The position numbers and the translations under genes were made by a program. A model generated the notes under the pieces. It saw nothing but the letters and a program-made list of their open reading frames with translations. It was not told the origin of the DNA and did no database searches. DNA of 26,097 nt from Apophysomyces variabilis (lineage: Eukaryota > Mucoromycota > Mucoromycetes > Mucorales > Mucoraceae), in the NCBI GenBank assembly GCA_002749535.1, contig MZZL01000377.1:23980-50076 (forward strand), in the 5' to 3' direction. Position 1 is the stretch's first letter. Each line of letters opens with the position of its first letter. Positions 1 through 9,277 of this stretch are shown here, in pieces.

Positions 1-474
1 AAAACAAGAAAGCTTTTTACAGTCCCCAAAAAATTCTGTCCCCTTTGCTTTTATTTTTACTTTGACACCTTTCTCTCTTATGCCTTGCTTTAAAACCTTT
101 GTCGGAAAATAAATACACTTCTTTTACTTTGACCGTCCTTTCAACAGATGCCATTGCACCATTACGACATCATACCATCATATGACATTACCACTTTAAT
201 TCGCAAAAAAAATTCCCTTCTTTTTTCCTTACTTGTTTCTGCTATATTTTGCAAGGCTACAAATAAACTATTGCTGCGTTTTACAACGTACTTTTTATTA
301 CACAAACGTCAAAGTGCTTAACCATATTCGTATCCTTAAATACTATTGGTTGACCCGTACCCGACCCGTCAACCCGCCTCATATAAACGGGTTGGATACG
401 GGTTATCCGTTTATAAACGGATCGGATACGGGTTGACCTTCAACCCGACCCGACCCGACCCGTGAAGATCCCTA
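1..474. mobile_element. hAT-like DNA transposon end, partial
   Basis: The inner boundary is sharp at 474, where the minus strand begins TAGGGATCTTCACGGGTCGG. This resembles hAT terminal inverted repeats and shares its first eight bases with the second hAT element at 22163. The subterminal part (about 346-474) is packed with CGGGT/CGGATACGG motifs and small foldbacks, for example an 8-bp stem CGGGTTGA/TCAACCCG at 429-447 and ATAAACGG/CCGTTTAT near 383-415. Positions 1-345 are AT-rich with no convincing ORF and are presumed interior. The other end lies outside the window, so the target duplication cannot be checked. The element interrupts the gag relic that resumes at 475. Confidence 0.55.
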
Positions 475-1405
475 GTTGTACCTTTTGTTCCAAAGATCCT
501 GTGTGTTCATCAAGGGACTTTTGTTGAACCACCTGAGGATACAGAGCTCTAGCCATGGAGGAAGCTTGATCAATAGTACATCTTTGACTGATAGGAAGGT
601 TGACCTGGGCAAGATGGACTTGATGAGAGATTTCTGGTAATAATGAGTTAATGTATAAGATTGCTGTAATGCGATCATCATCAACACCAGCTTCGCGTCA
701 TACATGATGGAACTGATCAGTGTACTTTTCTATGGATTCATTTCTTGACATCTTTATGCTGATGAGTTCCTGGGTGAAGTTTGCTTGATGTTCTGTATCA
801 TTAATGCTATATTTTTGCAACAAAGCATTATAAGCATATGACCATAGAAGATGAGGCATTCTTCTCAAGTGTGCATCAAACCAGGAACGTTGTTCTGAAG
901 AAAGAGTCCTGGGCAGCAACCGATGCCAGCATTTGTCAAGTTCTTGTCCATATGAAATAACAATATCCTCAAACTTGTCCAGGCATTCTTGGATGGAAGT
1001 GAAAACAGTCTTAGTTTGATCCACTACATTTCCAGTCCATTGAAGGAGAGGGAGTTCCTTGGGCACAACATATGGAGCACAGTATATAGACTGGTAGGTC
1101 TTGTCCTTAAGGCTGGCTAACTTCTTCTTGGTTTGCAAAAGCATGTCTAGGTCATGATTCTTCTGGTCATAGGCTTTTCTAGCAGCTTCTTTTTCTTCCA
1201 TAGTAGTAGAAGGGGATGCAATTTGTTCACCAAGCTTAGCAAGTTGCAGGGAGACCTCATTGATTGAAGCTTCAGTGTGCTGTTTACTGGATCCTTGCAT
1301 GTAGAGCTTGTCTTCTATTGTAGTTTCTACAGGGCGCACAATATCCATTTTAGAGGATATGGAAACAGGGGAAGAGAGAGGACTGCTTAACAATTGTTGT
1401 GACAT
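475..1405 (-). pseudogene. Retrotransposon Gag relic, truncated
   Basis: On the minus strand, ATG at 1405-1403 (MSQQLLSS...) opens a frame of 235 codons ending in TGA at 700-698. The same frame continues after that stop (REAGVDDDRITAIL...) down to 475, where the hAT end cuts it. The stop is therefore probably a mutated CGA. The protein has a coiled, charged N-terminal part followed by a Gag core with W...F..I......W and a Y-T-D-Q-F segment. It aligns by eye with the Gag of the chromodomain element at 3726 (W......F......L..YI..F), so it fits the retrotransposon Gag family. Protease, RT and integrase are absent. An upstream in-frame extension to 1486 is hydrophobic and AT-rich and is probably leader, not protein. 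Confidence 0.7.
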
Positions 1406-1459
1406 TGATGAATTAAGAACAAAAGAGTATTCGCTTAAAAAAAATGATATATAAAATAA

Positions 1460-1739
1460 AAATAACAGAATGCTCAAAATAAGCAAGACTGAAAAAGATG
1501 TTCTTTATTTTACGAATGACTGTTCTCTTTAAATATCTTTAGAAATGCATGCGGGTAAAAGTGGGTTGGGGTAGTTACTAATATCTTTTGTAAAATCTGT
1601 ATGATCAGTAATGACACATTAATCTTCTGTCTTTTGATATTCTATGTCTGCTAGGGTCCCAGCAACAGATGAATAGATTATAAAGATGTTAGTATAACCT
1701 GATCCATACAGGCATTATAGCTGATATGTTCACTGACAG
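1460..1739 (-). repeat. Possible 5' LTR of the gag relic
   Basis: Upstream of the minus-strand gag, the minus strand begins TGTCAGTGAACATATC at 1739. It contains a TATA-like TATTTAAAGAG and then AATAAAG near 1500, the usual U3-R order of an LTR. The end of the LTR is not clear and no second copy is present for comparison. The orientation is head-to-head with the plus-strand LTR copy that starts at 1783. Confidence 0.25.
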
Positions 1740-1782
1740 TCTAGACCTAATGTTTTATCTACTAAATATAGTGATGTGATCA

Positions 1783-2048
1783 TGTCAGATATGACAGTTA
1801 CAAAAGATTTATTCTTTAATCATTAGACATAGGTTCTTAGTGTTGTATCTGCAAGTAATCAACAAAGATATTAAATGAAGCTCAGTTACATTCAGTGCTC
1901 TAAATCCAATTTTACTAGTCAAGACATATAAAAGGGAGCAACTTATACTCTAAATAAAGGATATACCAAAGTCTCACAGTATTTTACTGTTCCCTTTTTC
2001 TCTTGCAATCTATACGCATATTTTCTCGACTTCTACTCGAATATTTCA
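1783..2048 (+). repeat. LTR copy 1 of an old retroelement family
   Basis: The copy starts TGTCAGATATGACAG and ends AATATTTCA. It contains TATAAAAGG, then AATAAAGG, then AGTCTCACAGTA, the order expected for an LTR promoter, poly(A) signal and transcript region. The part from about 1860 is repeated in direct orientation at about 2680-2869. The left neighbour is a short unassigned stretch (1740-1782) that separates it from the minus-strand LTR candidate. No coding region of this family is visible between the copies. Confidence 0.6.
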
Positions 2049-2654
2049 CTTAGTTCATAATCCTTCTTTCAGAAATAAACACTAGTCTCAACATATTCTC
2101 TTATTTAAGTCTCTGTATCTGATCCATTATCTATCTTAATATAACACTTTATATATGTCTTTATATCAAATACAATTTAAATGTTAAATGAAAGTTGCAG
2201 CTATCATTTTTAATAATTATGTAAAAAAGAAGTATAGTAATATTATAGCTATACCAAGTATATTATTCTTAGGTATAATTTTTAAACAAAGTATATTAGA
2301 AGCAAATGGATATTAAAGAAAGAAAAAATAATACTATTGTTATTGTTTATAATCTAGTTATAACAGGTTTAAGTAAATAACATTAATTATAATATAATTA
2401 CTATCTTTACAAAGTGCATTTTAATTATCTTTTATAATTTTTGAAAACTTAGATATAAATACTATAAGCTGTTCTTATTTTTAAAATTAACAGTTTAAAC
2501 ACCCTTCTACTAAGTAATTTTATATAGATACTTTTTAAGATTAAACTAGCAAAATACTTTTTCAATATATACAAACTTTTTTTCAGTTTCTTAAAAGTAA
2601 TACAAAAGTTATCATCTTATATTCTTATAATAAAGAAAGAATTTATAAAGTACA
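2049..2654. other. AT-rich gene-free spacer between two LTR copies
   Basis: No ORF, splice pattern or RNA gene is visible. The base composition is strongly AT-biased compared with the DNA from 3700 onwards. It may be the decayed interior of a small non-autonomous LTR element bounded by the copies at 1783 and about 2655, but no clear primer site or target duplication was found. Confidence 0.4.
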
Positions 2655-2869
2655 TAGACTCTGTTGTATGCATAAGTGATCAACAAAGATATTAAATAAA
2701 GCTTAGTTATATTCAATACTTTAAATCTAATTTTACTAGTCAAGATATATAAAAGGAAGCAACTTAAACTCTAAATAAAAGATGTATTAAAGTCTCATAG
2801 TATTTTACTATTTCCTTTTTCTCTTGCAATCTATACACATATTTTCTTAACTTTTACTTAAATATTTTA
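2655..2869 (+). repeat. LTR copy 2, heavily transition-mutated
   Basis: From about 2680 this copy matches LTR copy 1 nearly without gaps to AATATTTTA at 2869. I count about 24 differences over roughly 190 bp. About 22 are C-to-T or G-to-A with the AT base in this copy. The first part (before about 2680) aligns poorly with copy 1, so the start is approximate. Confidence 0.55.
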
Positions 2870-3032
2870 AGATATACTTAGGAAACAGATGTTATATATA
2901 ATTTATTATAATATGTTACACCTAGTTTTATATATTACATTGTTATCTTTAAGATTATTTGGTCATTTTTAGTTTCTATTTGTATTATTATATCTAATAT
3001 TCTTTTTATAATGATTTAGCTATATTTTCTAA
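2870..3032. other. AT-rich gene-free DNA
   Basis: This is low-complexity AT-rich sequence with no ORF or recognisable repeat boundary. It probably belongs to the same decayed retroelement block as 2049-2869. Confidence 0.3.
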
Positions 3033-3178
3033 ATCTTAGTAATGTCTTAGCTATAGCTAGGTAAACTTCTTATAAAACTTTTCATGTTATATAGAATTAT
3101 ATATTCATTTTTAATTCTATATAACATGAAAAGTTTTATAAGAAGTTTACCTAGCTATAGCTAAGACATTACTAAGAT
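3033..3178. repeat. 67-bp perfect inverted repeat with 12-nt loop
   Basis: Arms 3033-3099 and 3112-3178 are exact reverse complements over 67 bp around a 12-nt AT loop (3100-3111). The right arm ends directly at the only ambiguous base of the window (N at 3179). It is either a real foldback or an assembly or chimera artefact. No terminal motif or target duplication identifies a known MITE. Confidence 0.85.
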
Positions 3179-3179
3179 N

Positions 3180-3508
3180 GATTCTTCAATTGTACCATTA
3201 ATTTATATTATAGACAATTAGATAAAAACTTTTCTTCTTATATTATTAGTTTACAAGAAATTTCATACTTATAGTCTTGATCATTTAACTAAAAAACTAT
3301 AAAAAAAAAGCACTTAAAAATAAAGAACATTATCTTAGTCTCACTGATTCTATTGGTTATCCTTTCTTTATTTTGATCTCACTTTTGACACTTTATGTAT
3401 ACCCCTTCTTAGTGCACCTCACTTAGGTGCACTGCGGCCAGCATAGTTGTCGTGTACGTAAGTCTGTTCATCGTGAATACTCTGGACATTTCCTATGATT
3501 TCAACATA
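3180..3508. other. Gene-free flank of the retrotransposon
   Basis: No coding signal is seen. The only feature is a perfect 9-bp inverted repeat, AGTGCACCT at 3411-3419 and AGGTGCACT at 3425-3433, separated by 5 nt. Composition rises from very AT-rich to average near 3360. Confidence 0.4.
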
Positions 3509-3513
3509 AATTC
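3509..3513. repeat. Left target-site duplication AATTC
   Basis: AATTC directly precedes the 5' LTR and is repeated at 8655-8659 after the 3' LTR. A 5-bp duplication is typical of Ty3/Gypsy integrases. Confidence 0.85.
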
Positions 3514-3689
3514 TGTCGTATTTGACATAGAATCTAATATGTACTGTGGCTTATATTCAAACTCAACCCTAGTAAAAAGAGAGTAATTATCAAAACAAGA
3601 AGGGTTGTTCTTTTCACAAGAATAAATCAGAGTCTCACAGTACTTCTACGTCTGTTACATATCTCTTAACACACCTCTTAAATACCACA
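3514..3689 (+). repeat. 5' LTR of the chromodomain element
   Basis: It starts TGTCGTATTTGACATAG and ends AATACCACA. AATAAA is at 3621-3626 and AGTCTCACAGTA at 3631-3642, the likely start of the transcribed repeat region. It is 176 bp, equal to the 3' copy. Confidence 0.92.
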
Positions 3690-3702
3690 TTTTTTACTGT
3701 GA
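3690..3702 (+). promoter_or_regulatory. Candidate self-primer binding site
   Basis: No tRNA-complementary site beginning with TGG follows the 5' LTR. Instead TACTGTGA (3695-3702) is exactly complementary to TCACAGTA inside the LTR (3635-3642). Tf1/sushi-type chromoviruses are known to prime reverse transcription by folding back the 5' end of their own RNA. The match is only 8 bp and sits 5 nt from the LTR end, so this is a candidate. Confidence 0.35.
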
Positions 3703-3725
3703 ATTCTCAACCTACTTTTTCCGAC

Positions 3726-6700
3726 ATGTCTGCCAACAACAATTTCAACAACACCGACGTTATCTCTCTTGAAGACACCTTCATGAACGATGCCGAGCTT
3801 CAGCATCTCTTGGAAGACTCGACCAGTGAGCATTTGTTCAGTGGCTCACCATTGACAAGTGTGGCGCCCTCCCCCTCGCCCAGTGATCGAGTGTTGGCCG
3901 CGGCTCCAGTGACCCCTTCGGTGCCTGGGGTAGCCCCCAATGGTGCTGCGTTCTCGAAGCATGGAGGTGGAGAGACGCAGGCTGTTTACGCCTATGAGAA
4001 GTTGAAGGCCAAGGCTGACGCTGCCACCCAGGCTTTCTTGATTGCCACGGCCTCAGATGCAGCCGAAGCAGAAACAGATGACCTGCTCAACAAAGCCAAC
4101 CAGGCACAGGTTAGGTTGAAAAAGAGTCGTAGACTCTTCAACAACATGTATCCTAGCTGTAAAGCTTTCCAGAAAATAGGCGACCCTGTTAAGGCGACCC
4201 TGCAAGAGAAGAAAGAGAAGCAGTCTGTTCCGAAGACGTTGCCTGCTTTGCAGATTGTAGGAGGTAAAAAGTGGGCACCTGGAACTGTGCATTCTTCAGC
4301 AAAGGCTTTTCTTAGAGACTTTGCCTACCAGTTGAAGGCCGATGGCCTGACACTAGATGAGAACTGGGAGCATTTACTTGTTCTCTGTCTGAATGACACC
4401 CAGAAGATCTGGTTTGAGACGAAGTTGTCAGGTAAGAACTTGATGTGGCAGGAAGCTCACGATATTGTGGCAAACAAGTTCAACACCCCGTTGCATCAGC
4501 TTAAGCTGTATGCTCAAGTTATGCGCATGGTGCAAAAGCCCGACGAATCTCTGACAGCATATATTGACAACTTCCTGGAGAAGAAAATGGAAGCAGGTTG
4601 TGAGGAATCTCAAGCCCTGGTTGTTGCTTTCCTGTCCTCTCTCCTTCCCAAACACTGGGAAAATGCTTACTTGCTTATAGCAACGAAGTATGGATCTCAA
4701 TGTCCAACTGATGTCGATGCTGTCTGTGACCTCATCAAAGCGATGGCGTCTGACAATAAGTGCATCAGTGATTCTGACGATGAGGTGCATGAAGCCCATC
4801 CAACAAAAAAGCATCACAAACAAAAACAGCGTAGGCTGGATAGTAGATACCCTACTAACAACCATAGAGAAAGAAACGTGCAACATAGGCAGACCAGGTC
4901 AGTAGACTTGTGTCATTATTGCTCACGACCACGTTGGCCTGGGCACACATGCCCAGAATACCATGCTGCCAAGGGCAAAGGAAGAGAAGAGAAAACGGCT
5001 GACACAAATGCCAACGCCAAACAATTCCAAAAGAATTTTGTCGCTCATGCTGCCTGCGTATACTGGAAAAAGGGAAGTACAAGCTCTCAGAAATATGATT
5101 GCAACAATCCGACCCTGTCTGATGATGAGAGCATGGAGACAGATAATCCCATGGATGCAGTGGACCCAGATGACCTGAGTAAGTCCAACTACTGCATTAG
5201 AGTGACAAAATCTGAACAAAGCATGTCTAAATCATATTTTGTACCTTTGACATTACAGAGTAAATGGTTAATGGGTCTCGTTGACACTGGTGCTGACTTT
5301 TCCTCCATGGATACTTCCCTTTACAAACAATTTGCATAGAATATAAATAAATGAGAAGGCAGCATTGGCCTTGCAGCACATAGAATGACCACACAAAGGA
5401 TAGGCACTACAGATAGAATAAGAATTTCTTATAATGGCTGCACTCTTTATCATGCTTTTGAAGTAATGGAGTTATCAGAGGGTACAAAGGTTTGCATAGG
5501 CACAGATTTGATGCCAAAAATGGGGATTGGTTTGACCAGTTTGGCGACATCATGGGAAAAACCCGCATCCAAAGAAGCAACAGTGGATGACACTCCACTA
5601 CCTAATCACTCGCCTGCTGGAACTACCTTTGAACATGCAAAATTCATGGAAGCCATCCAACCATATATTGATCAAAATCAGAAGATTCCTAAAAACTCTT
5701 TCTGTACAATTCCAGAATCCATCATTACGTTGGACACACCAGAAGGGCAAACAGCCTATAGAAGGCAATATAACCTACCAGAGAAGGTTAAGCCCATTGT
5801 TCATGAAACCATACAAAAATGGCTTACAGATGGAATAATCGTGAAAGCACCAGTCAATACGGCATGGAACAGCCCCTTGACAGTTGTACCTAAAAAGGAT
5901 GCACAAGGTAACTATACCGCTGTATGACCATGTTTAGATCCAAGACATATCAATAAGTTGTTGCCAGATGACAAGTACACTTTACCACTCATCAGAGATA
6001 TATTTCATATGATTAAGGGTGCATCTATTTTCACGACACTGGATTTACAAAGTGCATTCCATCAATTTAAAATCGCGGATAAGGATCAGCACAAAACCGC
6101 ATTCACATCCGTGGATGGTATGCAGTACATGTTTAAGGGCTGTCCATTCGGCCTTAAACCTATATCATCCAAGTTTCAAAGAGTGATGGCTATCCTATTA
6201 CATGAATTGCCCTTTGCAACGGCTTTCGTGGATGATATTGTTATATACTCCCATGGTATGGAGGAACACTTAAACCATGTACAACATGTGATCTCAAAGT
6301 TGACAGAGGTTAATCTAATTCTCAACCTGCAAAAGTGTTGTTTTGCGCAGCAATCTGTTTATCTGTTGGGTTTTTGTGTTTCTAAGAGTGGCATATCATT
6401 AGATGCCAGAAAGGTCGCTAATATGCAAGAATGGCCTACACCCCAAACGGGCAAAGATATTCAACGTTTCCTGGAAGTTATCAATTATTTTAGGGAACAT
6501 ATTCCCAACATCAGCCGATTGACGGCACCACTAGATCCACTGCGTAACGCAGGAAATCTCAAAGGGCATTGGACTAAAGTGCAGGATAGAGCATTCAGAA
6601 ACTTAAAGTACGTCCTAACGCGCGCCCCTATATTATGCTACCCAGACTTGTCCGCACCATTTTACGTTGCTACAGATGCATCCAATGTTGGCATAGGAGC

Positions 6701-8441
6701 TGTATTGTATCAGATGGATGGTGATGAAACGCACCATATAGCCTTTATGGCACGATCTCTCTCTCCCTCTGAAAGGAGATATCCTACCACCAAACGTGAA
6801 TTACTGGCTATAAAGTTCACTTTGCAAAAATTCCACAAATTTCTATGGGGCAATCACTTCACACTTTTTACTGATCACAAAGCCCTTACTTACATACATA
6901 CACAAAAGGATGCAAACGCCATGATGCTGCATTGGTTAGATATCATTCTAGAGTACAATTTCACCATTGTACATTTACCAGGCATAAACAATGTCCTGCC
7001 CAATAGTCTTTTACGACTTTTTCCTATGGACAAAGATCTGGAGGGGGATAATGAGCATGACATTGCCGATAACCCTGAAATAATCCAAAACCATAAAGCA
7101 ACCGCAAAGGTGGCAAATAACAGGAAAGTGCCAAATGATGAAACAGAAAGAAAAGACCTACTCCAAAAAGCGCATTTATTCGGACACTTTGGCGCAGAAG
7201 CTATTGTAAAATCATTATACAATAATGGTATCCATTGGACAAACATGATCCAAGATGTGGTAAAACTTATTTCAGCATACGTAGAATGCCAAAAGTTTAA
7301 CATAGCAAAGAAAGGCTATTATCCTTTAAGACCTATACGCTCTGAGATACCAGGAGACCACTGGGCTCTAGACCTAGCGGGTCCCTTCACAACCTCTAAT
7401 TAAGGAAATAACTACCTGTTGATCCTGATTGATATTTGCACGCATTTCTGCATATTACGTCCCATACCGAACAAACAAGCGGACACTATTGTCAAAGTGC
7501 TAGTGCAGATATTCTGTGACTTTGGACTACCTCGTGTGCTTCAATCAGATAATGGTGGAGAGTTTGTAAATGATCTCATGAGCCGTTTCGCTGAAGCGTC
7601 AAGATTCGACCACTGATTGGTAGTACCTTACCATCCACGCGCCAATGGAGCTGCTGAAAGATGGGTAGAGACCAGTGTAACCGCCATTAAGAAAAGAATC
7701 AAAGGCGTAAAGAAAGATTGGGATATATATGTACCAAGTATACAACTGGTAGTGAATGCAAAAGAATCCAAATGGCATAACTCACAGCCTTTTGCTTTAA
7801 TGTTCGCATGACCATTGAACAAGTTCGAGAACTATACCAAAGATAAGCCATGTCCACCAATGAGTACTGATAAACTGAAGAAGAGGTTGGAGCAAATGGC
7901 AAAAGTAGTTTTTCCAGCGATAAGTCAAAAGGTGCAGACATTGACAGACACACAAAAGCAGAAGTTTGACAGCAAACATGCGCTAGTTAAATTCCCATCA
8001 GGAAGTCACATTATGGTAAAAGCAATCTAACCCAGCAAATTAGACCCGATCTATAACAGTCCATATACAGTAGTTAGAGAAACTAAGGGTGGATCATACA
8101 TCTTAAAAGATGAGGATGGTGACTTAACTTCTAAAGAATACCCTCCATCAGCTCTAAAGGCAATCACAATAGATGAAATTGTGCCTGAAGATGAGATATA
8201 TGAGGTTGAAGCCATTGTAAATCACAAAAAGGAAAATGGACAATACCTATATAAAGTAAGATGGAGAGGTTATGAAAAAGAGCATGATACGTGGGAGCCA
8301 GCAAGTCATTTTTCAGACTGCAAGATCATCTCCAGGTACTGGGAACGTCAAGGACAAACTTCAAACGCCGATAATATCCAAAGAAGTATTCAAGCTCCGA
8401 TATCATCAAAGAAGAGAACCAAAAGAGCAAGAAACAAATGA
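3726..8441 (+). pseudogene. Gag-Pol polyprotein, seven nonsense mutations
   Basis: One frame of 1,571 codons runs from ATG 3726 to TGA 8439-8441. An upstream GTG (3699) is in frame but not a eukaryotic start. Gag is about 3726-5180, with a CX2CX7GHXC knuckle near 4911-4953. Protease has DTGA at 5283. RT has FVDD with the Asp pair at 6231-6236; RNase H has its TDAS Asp at 6675. Integrase shows HX3H and a D-X35-E core with SDNGGEF. A GPY/F-like segment precedes a C-terminal chromodomain (about 8196-8345, V-R-W-R-G-Y and W-E-P). In-frame stops are TAG 5337, TGA 5352, TGA 5925, TAA 7401, TGA 7614, TGA 7809 and TAA 8028. No frameshift is seen. The first zinc-binding Cys of integrase is Tyr (TAC at 7278), as from TGC by G-to-A. 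Confidence 0.93.
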
Positions 8442-8464
8442 AGGCTTTTAGACGATTATCCAAC

Positions 8465-8478
8465 CTGGAGGGGGATAA
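8465..8478 (+). promoter_or_regulatory. Polypurine tract
   Basis: CTGGAGGGGGATAA directly precedes the 3' LTR. Its purine run is the expected primer for plus-strand DNA synthesis in LTR retrotransposons. Confidence 0.8.
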
Positions 8479-8654
8479 TGTCGTATTTGACATAGAATCT
8501 AATATGTACTGTGGCTTATATTCAAACTTAACCCTAGTAAAAAGAGAGTAATTATTAAAATAAGAAGGGTTATTCTTTTCACAAGAATAAATCAGAGTCT
8601 CACAGTACTTCTACGTCTGTTGCATATTTCTTAACATACCTCTTAAATACCATA
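8479..8654 (+). repeat. 3' LTR of the chromodomain element
   Basis: It is 176 bp, like the 5' copy, with eight differences. Seven show T or A here against C or G in the 5' LTR, and six of those seven are in a CpA (or complementary TpG) context. The terminal ACA has become ATA. Confidence 0.92.
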
Positions 8655-8659
8655 AATTC
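8655..8659. repeat. Right target-site duplication AATTC
   Basis: It matches AATTC at 3509-3513 exactly and marks the right boundary of the chromodomain element. Confidence 0.85.
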
Positions 8660-9186
8660 TATGTCGAAGTCAGTCCACAAAATTATGAGAATGTTGTGTC
8701 AAATGTGATATGTAAGGTATTAGAGTTCTTATTGCTGCTATCTGTAACTGCCAATAACTGCTTGCTATATACTACTGTCATAATAATGATGCTGGTTGCC
8801 TTAGCAATACTGCTAATTCTATTGATAAAGGTGTAGCAAGCTGAACAAATTACTCAATTTAATAGTGAAAATCTTTTTGAGGTAAAAGAGATTGTTGTTT
8901 ATTTGCTGCTAAGTTATTGTCTAATATTATTGTACAGTGCTGGGTTTAGTTGTCAAAAAAAAAAGAAATAAAAAACTAGAGTTACACAGATCGATAATCA
9001 ACTAAGTGATAAAACTTCAGCAAAACTTTGTGATCGGATATCTTGTCAACCACGCAAGCTAGGACATCGAGACCTTCACTATTCTGTGTCTTTCTACTGC
9101 CTCTTTCCTTTTTAATGTTCTTGCATTCTAATAGTACAAGTGGTAGTTTCGCCTGCATCCGCTACACACCGTGTCAAATGTTAAAA
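8660..9186. other. Gene-free DNA before tRNA-Ala
   Basis: No convincing ORF, repeat boundary or RNA gene is seen. There is an A-rich run near 8956-8966. Confidence 0.3.
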
Positions 9187-9259
9187 GGGGATGTAGCTCA
9201 AATGGTAGAGCGCTCGCTTAGCATGCGAGAGGCACCGCGATCGATGCGCGGCTTCTCCA
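9187..9259 (+). tRNA. tRNA-Ala (AGC), no intron
   Basis: This is a 73-nt cloverleaf. The acceptor GGGGATG pairs with CTTCTCC, giving the G3-U70 wobble that identifies alanine tRNAs and one U6-U67 mismatch. The D arm is GCTC/GAGC. The anticodon stem CTCGC/GCGAG holds loop TTAGCAT with anticodon AGC. The T stem CCGCG/CGCGG has loop ATCGATG. The discriminator is A and is followed at once by five T (9260-9264), a Pol III terminator. CCA is not encoded, as in nuclear genes. It lies just upstream of a nest of solo LTRs. The U6-U67 mismatch could mean slight decay; otherwise it looks functional. Confidence 0.9.
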
Positions 9260-9277
9260 TTTTTGTTTTAAAACTGC

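Larger units (their letters stand above)
3514..8654 (+). mobile_element. Full-length chromodomain Ty3/Gypsy LTR retrotransposon
   Basis: The element is 5,141 bp with two 176-bp LTRs (3514-3689 and 8479-8654) bounded by TGT...ACA (the 3' copy ends ATA). It is flanked by AATTC duplications. Between the LTRs lies one gag-protease-RT-RNaseH-integrase-chromodomain frame and a polypurine tract. The domain order with integrase after RNase H and a C-terminal chromodomain places it among chromoviruses of the Ty3/Gypsy group. The LTRs differ at eight sites, all transitions. The coding frame has seven stops, so this copy cannot act on its own although its structure is complete. Confidence 0.93.

Noticed and set aside
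4053..5219. Several minus-strand ORFs of 75-152 codons within gag
   Set aside because: They are antisense shadows of the clearly coding plus-strand Gag frame and have no recognisable domain.
6890..7303. 137-codon minus-strand ORF
   Set aside because: It lies opposite the RNase H/integrase frame and has no motif.
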